Origin: Gemmatimonadota bacterium
GTDB taxonomy: Bacteria; Gemmatimonadota; Gemmatimonadetes; Gemmatimonadales; Gemmatimonadaceae
NCBI GenBank assembly: GCA_003131365.1
Contig: PKVB01000143.1
Span: 12,975 to 25,397, forward strand
Direction of reading: 5' to 3'
Length of the DNA: 12,423 nt
In this document: positions 7,125 to 12,423 of the stretch, piece by piece
Layout: every line of letters begins with the position of its first letter
Numbering within the stretch: the stretch's first letter is position 1
Notes under the pieces: generated by a model
What the model was told of the DNA's origin: nothing
The model's input: only the letters and a program-made list of their open reading frames with translations
Databases searched by the model: none
Program-made: the position numbers and the translations under genes

Positions 7125-8077
7125 CAGGCAGCTCCCTCTGCCGCCAGAGTGGACGCGCTCGCTTCGAGGTGAGCGAGGTAAGGGGCGATAGGTCCGAACC
7201 TGAACTCATCGAGGAGGCGCTCGATCCGGGCCAACGTGGTTTCAAGGCCACGGTAGTGTCGGATACGGGTCAGGCTGGAGACGGGCAAACGCGGTTGGCC
7301 CGGGTCGATCTCCCAGGGGTGGATGTAGAAGGTCGCCGGCACGCATCGATCAGTTGCTTCACGGAATGCGCGCCGAATAACGGCGAGGGGAAACTGACGG
7401 AGATAGCCGCCGCCAGCCGCGGGAATCGGATAGTTCAGTAGACTTGTCGTCGCGAGCGGGAATTCCGCGAGTTGACCACCCGGTCGCAGAATGAGGTGCG
7501 GAACACGCGGCGCCCCGGGATAACCATAGCCTGCCCTTCGAATCGGGAAGAGACTCGAATCGTAGCGGTAGCCTTCCTCGAGCAGGACATCAAAAGCCCA
7601 TTCGCATCCGGGGATGATCGAGAAGCTCGGAGCGCGATAGCCAACAACGGCAGTGCCGATCAAATCCTCGAGGGCGTCCTTGGACGTCCGGACATCTTCC
7701 CGGAACGCATTCGGATCCAGAGCCGTCACGCGTTGATGCCAATAGCCGTGGGAGGCGATCTCGTGCCCAGCGGCTGCTATAGCGAGCACCACGTCCTGGC
7801 GGTGCTCAGCCAGCCAGCCCAGCACGAAGAATGTTCCCCGAACACCCCGCCGGTCGAGAGCTGCCAGTAGCCCGTCAATGCTCCGGCCGACCCTGCTCGG
7901 GCGCGACAGCCACTCTTCGCGCGACACGACCGACTCCAGCGCCTGTACCTGAAAATACTCCTCGACATCGACCGTGAAGAAGTGCGAAGTCGAGATGTGT
8001 GCTGGTTGCATGTGATGGGTGCGACGAATGGGCGCTGCGAAGGTGCGGTGCCAATCCATTCGCACTTCAAATGCCAT
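7124..8077 (-). CDS. Polysaccharide deacetylase, XrtA/PEP-CTERM locus subfamily
   Basis: A NodB-fold (CE4) deacetylase of 317 residues. SHFFTVDVEEYFQV (31-44) is the characteristic opening of the PEP-CTERM-locus subfamily, with Asp37 as the likely catalytic base. GHEIASHGYWH (104-114) supplies the metal-binding HxxxH (His110, His114). YRAPSFS (147-153) has the conserved Arg148, and FYIHPWEID (250-258) has the catalytic His253. These enzymes remove N-acetyl groups from amino-sugar polymers. There is no signal peptide, so it probably acts in the cytoplasm or at the membrane. The start is uncertain: ATG at 8077, 8059 or 8011, none with a good Shine-Dalgarno. The last would give an N-terminus close to the subfamily norm. 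It is the first gene of the minus-strand train and is divergent from the VanZ gene. Confidence 0.9.
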   Translation of the reverse strand: MAFEVRMDWHRTFAAPIRRTHHMQPAHISTSHFFTVDVEEYFQVQALESVVSREEWLSRPSRVGRSIDGLLAALDRRGVRGTFFVLGWLAEHRQDVVLAIAAAGHEIASHGYWHQRVTALDPNAFREDVRTSKDALEDLIGTAVVGYRAPSFSIIPGCEWAFDVLLEEGYRYDSSLFPIRRAGYGYPGAPRVPHLILRPGGQLAEFPLATTSLLNYPIPAAGGGYLRQFPLAVIRRAFREATDRCVPATFYIHPWEIDPGQPRLPVSSLTRIRHYRGLETTLARIERLLDEFRFGPIAPYLAHLEASASTLAAEGAA

Positions 8078-8086
8078 TTTCGTAGC

Positions 8087-8116
8087 TTGTCAGGACCGTC
8101 ACAGCACTTGTGCTAT
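8087..8116 (+). promoter_or_regulatory. Candidate promoter for the VanZ-family gene
   Basis: TTGTCA (8087-8092, 5 of 6 to the -35 consensus) and TGCTAT (8111-8116, 3 of 6 to the -10 consensus) are 18 bp apart in the divergent intergenic region. Transcription would begin near 8123, which argues against the GTG at 8110 as the start of the downstream gene. The -10 match is weak. Confidence 0.25.
8103..8114. promoter_or_regulatory. Inverted repeat between divergent genes (possible operator)
   Basis: AGCAC-TT-GTGCT is a two-fold symmetric site with 5-bp arms in the short region between the deacetylase and VanZ genes. It overlaps the -10 candidate of the VanZ gene. A dimeric regulator bound here could control both directions. 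Arms this short can arise by chance. Confidence 0.2.
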
Positions 8117-8151
8117 CCCCTTATGCCACAAGGAGAAGGGGCGACGGATGG

Positions 8152-9495
8152 ATGTGTTGCTGGAGACCTCAATCCTCGGGAATGCTGACTACTGTTGCCT
8201 CGGCGCCACATGTGCGGCGGCTCGGCCTGGCTATCACGATCGCGGGCTTCGCCGGGATTCTCCTGGCGACTCTCTTCCCGGACTCGGATTCGCCGATCGC
8301 CTCGCATTTTTGCCTGATCTGCGGGTCTCGGGGCGGCGTCGACGCCGTCCTCAACATCATACTCTTCGTCCCCCTCGGGATCGGTCTCGGCCTTCTCGGC
8401 GCGCGCGCGCGGCTCGCCCTCTCTGCGATGTGCGTGCTCTCCGCATTGATCGAGACGACGCAATTTTTTTTCATTGCCGGGCGTGATGCCACGATCGGCG
8501 ATGTGGTCATGAATACACTGGGCGGTGCACTCGGCCTCGTGATCGGTCGACACGCGTTCACTTTGCTACGGCCGTCGTCGAGAATTGCTCTCCTGCTCAG
8601 CGTGGGCGGGTCCATTGTGTGGCTGGCAATTCAGACAGTGTCCGCCTCCGGGTTCTCACCCGCAATCCCGAGCTCAGAGTACTACGGTGAAATCGCGCGA
8701 CAACTTGGGCACTTCGAGCAGTTCAGGGGTCGTGTCCTTCACGCCAGCATCGCCGACGTCCCCGTACCGGATACCAGGTTCGCTGACAGCCGCAAAGTGC
8801 GAGAGCTGCTCGACCACGGGGCAACCGTCACGACGACCGTGTTGCCCGCCGGGCGCACACACGATATCGCGCCCATCGTGCGAGTGGCAGATGCCAGGCA
8901 GCGGGAGATAGTTCTTCTCGCGCAAGACGGCGACAAATTGATTTTTGGTGTTCGCACGCGAGCAGTTGTGCTTGGATTTCGTCCCCCAATCTTTGCGCTG
9001 TCAGATCTCTTTCCGGCCGTGGCACGTCGGGACATCGGTCTGACGACCGACACGATCGCGATGCGCGCAAGCTATTCCACCCGCGAAGCGCGTCTGAACG
9101 CACAGACGGCGCGGGTAACGCGTGATCGCCGCATCGCGACCAGGGCCTCCCTCGCTTGGACCATGGTCCTACCATTTCAGTGGCACATCGAGGGAACCAG
9201 CGCGGAGCTACTCGTGAGCGGAATCTGGATTGCCTGGATGCTGATACCGATCGGTTACTGGGGCGAGGTTGGAACCCGGCTTTTCCGGGGAGCGGACACT
9301 GCAAGAACCCGAGTGATTCTGGTGTCGATCGCGGTGGCGCTTCTCTACGTTGGGTTGGTCGTTGTGCCGCTGGCGTTTGGACTGAGCCCGGCGCCGCCCA
9401 GCGACTGGCTGGCCGCGGTGATCGGGACTCTTTTGGGCGCCGCCATAGCCACGCGTGTGGCTGAACGAGACGCGGTCAGGGGGTCGACCGCTTGA
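8152..9495 (+). CDS. VanZ-family membrane protein with large extracytoplasmic beta-rich domain
   Basis: From the ATG at 8152 the protein is 447 residues. Residues 23-162 form a VanZ-like domain with about five membrane segments. It contains the family marks ETTQ (101-104), then D117, and VMNTLGGALG (119-128). Residues about 165-350 are soluble and beta-rich (DAVPVPD, EIVLLAQDGDKLIFGVRTRA and similar), compatible with a LamG/concanavalin-like domain outside the membrane. Three further membrane segments follow (354-372, 388-410, 416-433). VanZ proteins are linked to teicoplanin resistance and are common, without a defined role, in EPS loci. The start is uncertain: GTG 8110 lies in a likely promoter, ATG 8152 has AAGGAGAAGGGG upstream at somewhat long spacing, and ATG 8182 gives the most natural N-terminus. 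It is divergent from the deacetylase gene and first of two plus-strand genes. Confidence 0.82.
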   Translation: MCCWRPQSSGMLTTVASAPHVRRLGLAITIAGFAGILLATLFPDSDSPIASHFCLICGSRGGVDAVLNIILFVPLGIGLGLLGARARLALSAMCVLSALIETTQFFFIAGRDATIGDVVMNTLGGALGLVIGRHAFTLLRPSSRIALLLSVGGSIVWLAIQTVSASGFSPAIPSSEYYGEIARQLGHFEQFRGRVLHASIADVPVPDTRFADSRKVRELLDHGATVTTTVLPAGRTHDIAPIVRVADARQREIVLLAQDGDKLIFGVRTRAVVLGFRPPIFALSDLFPAVARRDIGLTTDTIAMRASYSTREARLNAQTARVTRDRRIATRASLAWTMVLPFQWHIEGTSAELLVSGIWIAWMLIPIGYWGEVGTRLFRGADTARTRVILVSIAVALLYVGLVVVPLAFGLSPAPPSDWLAAVIGTLLGAAIATRVAERDAVRGSTA

Positions 9496-9631
9496 ATGCC
9501 CGCAGGGTGGCCTGACGTGCCAGTCATGTTGCTCCCTCGCCACACTCGAATTTCTCCTATGAGAACAGGTATCTGGGGCGCCACTTCTCTCAACCGGCTA
9601 AAGTGTGCGACGATAGAGGGTTAGACTTCGA

Positions 9632-9650
9632 CGCCGCCCTGTAGGCGGCG
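9632..9650 (+). repeat. GC hairpin in the leader of the glycosyltransferase gene
   Basis: CGCCGCC (9632-9638) and GGCGGCG (9644-9650) form a perfect 7-bp stem with a CTGTA loop. It lies 137 bp after the VanZ stop and 53 bp before the glycosyltransferase start. No U-tract follows on either strand, so it is not a standard intrinsic terminator. TTCG (9627-9630) and CGAA (9657-9660) could extend the pairing across a bulge. It could be an attenuator, an RNA-stability element or chance. Confidence 0.35.
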
Positions 9651-9679
9651 CCCGTGCGAAAGCAGTCGATATCGGCCCC

Positions 9680-9693
9680 TGGGTTGCAACCCA
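9680..9693. promoter_or_regulatory. 14-bp perfect palindrome just ahead of the glycosyltransferase start
   Basis: TGGGTTGCAACCCA is fully symmetric and ends 9 bp before the ATG at 9703. It abuts the GAGG Shine-Dalgarno candidate at 9695-9698. Such a site could bind a dimeric repressor or, as RNA, fold next to the ribosome site. No family of regulator is assigned. Confidence 0.35.
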
Positions 9694-9702
9694 CGAGGCC
9701 AA

Positions 9703-10947
9703 ATGCGATCCTCGCCCCTCCGATTGTCCCCCGAAGAGAATTCTGACCGAGACTACTCGCTGAACGAACCGCGCTCCCGTCCGACGCTTCTCGCGATATC
9801 ACCCATTCCCCCGTGGCCTGTGAGGGATGGCATGTCCCTTCGCGTATCGCGCCTGCTCGAGCATCTCGCTTCGCGCTGGTCGATAGTCCTGATCTGTCCG
9901 GCGGGTGGTGAACCGGCTGCGGCCAATGGAGTCGAGTTGGCCGCCGAGATCAGCTTTCCGCATGTCGGAAAGTGGATGTACGTCCCATCGCAGTACGACG
10001 TGGAACCCGTAGTAAGAACGGTTTCTGAGGCCGTCCGAGCTCACCGGCCCACCGTGGCGTTGCTTTGGGGTGGAATGGAATACCTGCGCGAGCACGTCCC
10101 CGCGATGCCTCCGTCGATCAGCGACCGCGTCGACTGCATGACGCTTTCGTCGTGGCGTCTGCTGACACATGCACGCGGTCGAACGGCGATTCGCCGGCGC
10201 CTGGCACACTTTGCCTATGTGGCGCGGTACGAGTTCAGCATGCGCCGCTCTTCGCGCGCCACGGTTGTTGTGGGAGACGCCGACGCGAGCGTGCTGCGCC
10301 GCTTCCTGCGCGTGCGAAATGTCCATGTGATTCCGAACGGGGTCGACGTCTCCGATACTCCCGACATCGGGCGATCGTCACGGCCGACGGTGATGTTTAC
10401 CGGGGTCATGAACTACCAGCCAAACATCGATGCGGTTGTCTATTTCGCCAATGAGATCTGGCCGGCGATTCAGAAGCGTCTTCCCGATGCTGTATTCCAA
10501 ATCGTGGGGCGTAGTCCGACTCCGGAGATTTTGGCATTCGGACAGCGCCCGGGCATCGAAGTGCACGCTGATGTCGAGAGCGTTCAGGCTTTTCTAGCGC
10601 GCGCGTGGCTGGCAGTCGCGCCGATGCTCACGGGCTGCGGCATCAAGAACAAAGTTCTCGAGGCGTGGTCCGTAGGCACCCCGGCAGTCATGACTCCGAT
10701 CGCAACCAACGGGCTGAGCAGTGCACCGTCGGAACTGCTGCTCACCGGGGAAGGACCCGAGTTGTCCGCTTTGGTCGTCGAGCTTCTGACGAACGAGGAT
10801 CGTCGGACCAAACTGGGCGCCCTCGCAAGGTCGACAGCAGTCCGAAGTTTCTCGTGGCAAGAGCCCGCCGCGGCAATCAACGCGCTCCTCGAGCAAGTCG
10901 CCGAGAAACAAGCGACTACGGCAGATCTCGAGAATACTCTGGTCTAG
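9703..10947 (+). CDS. GT4-type glycosyltransferase, resembling the XrtA/PEP-CTERM-associated stp1 group
   Basis: A 414-residue GT-B glycosyltransferase. The N-terminal Rossmann half starts at RPTLLAISPIPPWPVRDG (26-43). The C-terminal half begins near PTVMFTGVMNYQPNIDAV (228-245), continues to FQIVGRSPTPE, and includes the donor-site segment GCGIKNKVLEAWSVGTPAV (311-329), where Glu320 matches the conserved Glu of GT4 enzymes. These enzymes add a sugar from a nucleotide donor to a lipid-linked acceptor at the inner face of the membrane. MNYxPNxDAV and the GIxNKVLEA pattern recall the stp1 sugar transferases of exosortase loci; this comparison is from memory. About 25 residues precede the usual N-terminus, but no closer ATG exists. 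GAGG lies 4 bp before the ATG, which is short spacing. The TAG stop lies in a CTAG shared with the convergent glycosyltransferase. Confidence 0.88.
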   Translation: MRSSPLRLSPEENSDRDYSLNEPRSRPTLLAISPIPPWPVRDGMSLRVSRLLEHLASRWSIVLICPAGGEPAAANGVELAAEISFPHVGKWMYVPSQYDVEPVVRTVSEAVRAHRPTVALLWGGMEYLREHVPAMPPSISDRVDCMTLSSWRLLTHARGRTAIRRRLAHFAYVARYEFSMRRSSRATVVVGDADASVLRRFLRVRNVHVIPNGVDVSDTPDIGRSSRPTVMFTGVMNYQPNIDAVVYFANEIWPAIQKRLPDAVFQIVGRSPTPEILAFGQRPGIEVHADVESVQAFLARAWLAVAPMLTGCGIKNKVLEAWSVGTPAVMTPIATNGLSSAPSELLLTGEGPELSALVVELLTNEDRRTKLGALARSTAVRSFSWQEPAAAINALLEQVAEKQATTADLENTLV

Positions 10948-11891
10948 ACAGTCCTTCCCGAGACGTATCTCTTGAGTCGGCCCCGGGCCACGTTAGATCT
11001 GCGAAACGCCTCGATCCAGTTTTCCGGCGACCGGAATACCCGACCAAATCGATAATCCAGCTCTGCGGACACCACTTCTTTCCAGAGCCACAGCGGACGG
11101 CCGAACGCGCGCCGTTCCCCGGTGTCGTTCCTTCCCAACATCCCAAGAACTTCGCCGGATCCAAAGAAGTATTCTCGCAGATAGGCCAACGTTTGGCGAT
11201 TCGGCGGAATGAAGTGTCTGACTCTCGCTTCAGGCACCCATCGACCGGTCGCTCCAGCGTCCAACAGACGGCGAGCCATAATCATCTCCTCGCCGCGGAT
11301 GCCGCTGTTGGGGCGTGGCCCGAGCCGCGTGTCATACGGCTCTCTCAGTTGCGCGCTGCGCTTGAGCGCCATGTTCGCCCCGTACGGATAGGTGTCACGA
11401 GTAAGATCGAAACCGCTGGGGCCGTGATCCAGCGCAGCGTAGGCACTTGCGACCTTCGGAAAAACCAGCTCGAGCCATCGCGGAGGCGACTGCTCGAACC
11501 AGGGGTCGATAGCCCCCGCGAAAATCGTTGCCTCAGGCCACTGCGCGAACGCGTCAAGGTATGCCTGCAGCCAACCTGCCTCGACGAGCACGTCGTCATC
11601 CGTCCAGATGATGTACTCTCCCTTCGCCTGGCGTATGGCGTAGTTGCCAGCGTGCGATTTGCCGGGCGTGGGTTCGAACAGTCTCACTATGGGAAGCCGC
11701 TGGCCGAACTCCGCCAGCACGCTGTCGGTGTCATCCGAACAGTTGTTGTTAACGACAATCAGTTCCCAGGTTGTGCCGTGCGGCACGTCGAGACGAGTCA
11801 TCTGCTCCAGCGTGAGCCGCAGGAGCCGGCTTCGATTCCAGGTGCAGATCACGACAGATATCTGTGGCGTGAGCGAGGGTAACTCGGTCAT
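10944..11891 (-). CDS. Family 2 glycosyltransferase (GT-A)
   Basis: From the ATG at 11889-11891 the protein has 315 residues. ISVVICTWNRSRLL (11-24) opens the GT-A nucleotide-binding fold, ELIVVNNNCSDDT (43-55) follows, and IIWTDDDVL (94-102) contains the DxD-type metal site (Asp98-100). RGEEMIMARRLLDAG (199-213) holds the acidic pair expected for the catalytic base region. It should transfer a sugar from a nucleotide donor to the growing repeat unit on the cytoplasmic side. A longer ORF reaches back to 12011, but it would overlap the upstream oxidase gene by 86 bp and adds a non-homologous Arg-rich stretch. The chosen start has GGAG at 11898-11901 with ideal 6-bp spacing and lies 34 bp after the oxidase stop. 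The 3' end is convergent with, and overlaps by 4 bp, the GT4 gene. Confidence 0.9.
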   Translation of the reverse strand: MTELPSLTPQISVVICTWNRSRLLRLTLEQMTRLDVPHGTTWELIVVNNNCSDDTDSVLAEFGQRLPIVRLFEPTPGKSHAGNYAIRQAKGEYIIWTDDDVLVEAGWLQAYLDAFAQWPEATIFAGAIDPWFEQSPPRWLELVFPKVASAYAALDHGPSGFDLTRDTYPYGANMALKRSAQLREPYDTRLGPRPNSGIRGEEMIMARRLLDAGATGRWVPEARVRHFIPPNRQTLAYLREYFFGSGEVLGMLGRNDTGERRAFGRPLWLWKEVVSAELDYRFGRVFRSPENWIEAFRRSNVARGRLKRYVSGRTV

Positions 11892-11897
11892 ACTTGT

Positions 11898-11901
11898 CTC
11901 C
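11898..11901 (-). promoter_or_regulatory. Ribosome binding site that decides the GT2 start
   Basis: On the minus strand GGAG is followed by ACAAGT and then ATG. It is the clearest Shine-Dalgarno in the window and supports the start at 11891 over the longer reading from 12011. It is half of a CTCCGGAG palindrome (11898-11905), so it may be partly paired in the RNA. Confidence 0.7.
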
Positions 11902-11925
11902 GGAGGACGTGTTCGTAGCGTGCGC

Positions 11926-12423
11926 TCATGCGGCTGTGCGCATCGCCAGAATGCGCTCACTAATTTCTCGCCCGATCGCCAGAGACGCGGTCGCTGCCGG
12001 CGATGGTGCATTGAGGACGTTGACCATCCCCGGGACGATTTGGATGTGGAAGTCGTCGATCAAACGTCCATCTGCGCCCACCGCCTGAGCCCGGACTCCG
12101 CTTCCTCCGCGCTCGATGTCGGCGTCGGTGAGAGCGGGAACCAGTGACTGAAGTGATTCAAGAAAGCGCTTCCGGCTCAGCGATCGTTGCATCTCTGAGA
12201 CTCCCGTTCGCCACTGCCTACGCATCATCCTCCAGAATCCGGGGAATGCCGCCATATCGGACATGTCCGTGAGTGACACGTCTTTCCAGGAATAGCCTTC
12301 CCGTTTCAGAGCGAGCACGGCGTTGGGACCGGCTTCCACCACGTCGTCGATGCCCCTTGTGAAGTGAACACCGAGAAAAGGCATCGCGGGATCCGGGACC
12401 GGATAAATCAGGCCGCGAACCAG
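11926..12423 (-). CDS. lhgO: L-2-hydroxyglutarate oxidase, C-terminal part (runs off right edge)
   Basis: The open frame enters from the right edge (first visible residues LVRGLIYPVPDPAMPFLGVHF) and ends with TGA at 11926-11928, giving 165 residues. PVPDPAMPFLGVHFTRGIDD, GPNAVLALKREGY, GVRAQAV, LIDDFHIQ and NAPSPAATASLAIG are hallmark stretches of LhgO/YgaF and the related human L2HGDH. The C-terminal NAPSPAAT loop binds FAD. The missing N-terminal half would hold the Rossmann FAD motif. The enzyme oxidises L-2-hydroxyglutarate to 2-oxoglutarate and passes electrons to the membrane quinone pool. It lies 34 bp upstream of the GT2 gene in the same direction, so they may be co-transcribed. Its place beside sugar genes is unusual but could relate to 2-hydroxyglutarate formed by NAD-recycling sugar dehydrogenases. 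Confidence 0.88.
   Translation of the reverse strand: MVRGLIYPVPDPAMPFLGVHFTRGIDDVVEAGPNAVLALKREGYSWKDVSLTDMSDMAAFPGFWRMMRRQWRTGVSEMQRSLSRKRFLESLQSLVPALTDADIERGGSGVRAQAVGADGRLIDDFHIQIVPGMVNVLNAPSPAATASLAIGREISERILAMRTAA

Noticed and set aside
8110..8151. GTG start for the VanZ gene at 8110
   Set aside because: It lies inside the best promoter candidate and adds residues unrelated to the family; a later ATG is preferred.
10605..11882. 425-codon plus-strand ORF spanning the GT4 end and antisense to GT2
   Set aside because: It runs out of frame through one recognised gene and antisense through another; the product is Arg/Ser-rich with no motif.
11892..12011. Extended N-terminus of the GT2 protein (start at 12011)
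   Set aside because: It overlaps the oxidase gene by 86 bp and lacks family similarity, while the ATG at 11891 has an ideal GGAG.

Overview
The window is a GC-rich bacterial chromosomal segment carrying part of an exopolysaccharide or O-glycan biosynthesis locus. It is of the kind found beside exosortase A (XrtA)/PEP-CTERM protein-sorting systems. The strongest markers are a FemAB-like protein and a polysaccharide deacetylase that both resemble the XrtA-associated subfamilies. A stp1-like glycosyltransferase and an asparagine-synthase-type amidotransferase fit the same setting. The exosortase, PEP-CTERM substrates and export genes (Wza/Wzc type) are not in the window. Taxon is inference only: a Gram-negative, GC-rich lineage such as Gemmatimonadota or a related group would fit.

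Layout. A long minus-strand gene train runs from 8077 down to 1. Its order is XrtA-type polysaccharide deacetylase (7124-8077), FemAB-like protein (6102-7124), DegT/DnrJ/EryC1 aminotransferase (4942-6105), low-molecular-weight tyrosine phosphatase (4319-4954), a 388-bp gap, asparagine-synthase homologue (1924-3930), a 69-codon ORF resembling the end of a GNAT acetyltransferase (1734-1943), O-antigen ligase/polymerase (216-1718), and the start of a second polysaccharide deacetylase leaving the left edge (1-231). Most junctions overlap (TGATG, ATGA, 13, 20 and 16 bp), which suggests translational coupling. The exception is the 388-bp gap, which probably holds a second promoter.

Divergent from this train are two plus-strand genes: a VanZ-family membrane protein with a large extracytoplasmic beta-rich insert (about 8152-9495) and a GT4-type glycosyltransferase (9703-10947). 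They are separated by a 207-bp leader with a hairpin and a 14-bp palindrome. A third block on the minus strand enters from the right: the C-terminal part of an L-2-hydroxyglutarate oxidase (11926-12423) followed by a family-2 glycosyltransferase (10944-11891). That gene converges on the GT4 gene, and both stop codons lie inside one CTAG.

Working model (inference). The two glycosyltransferases and probably the aminotransferase help build a lipid-linked repeat unit containing an amino sugar. The FemAB-like and amidotransferase proteins decorate it with amino-acyl or amide groups. The O-antigen ligase-like protein polymerises or transfers it, the deacetylases trim N-acetyl groups, and the phosphatase is a Wzb-like regulator of a tyrosine kinase encoded elsewhere.

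No RNA gene, CRISPR array, insertion sequence or defence system was recognised. The most notable oddity is the asparagine-synthase homologue. It keeps its catalytic Cys2 and its ATP-pyrophosphatase motif, but several residues that normally hold glutamine are replaced.
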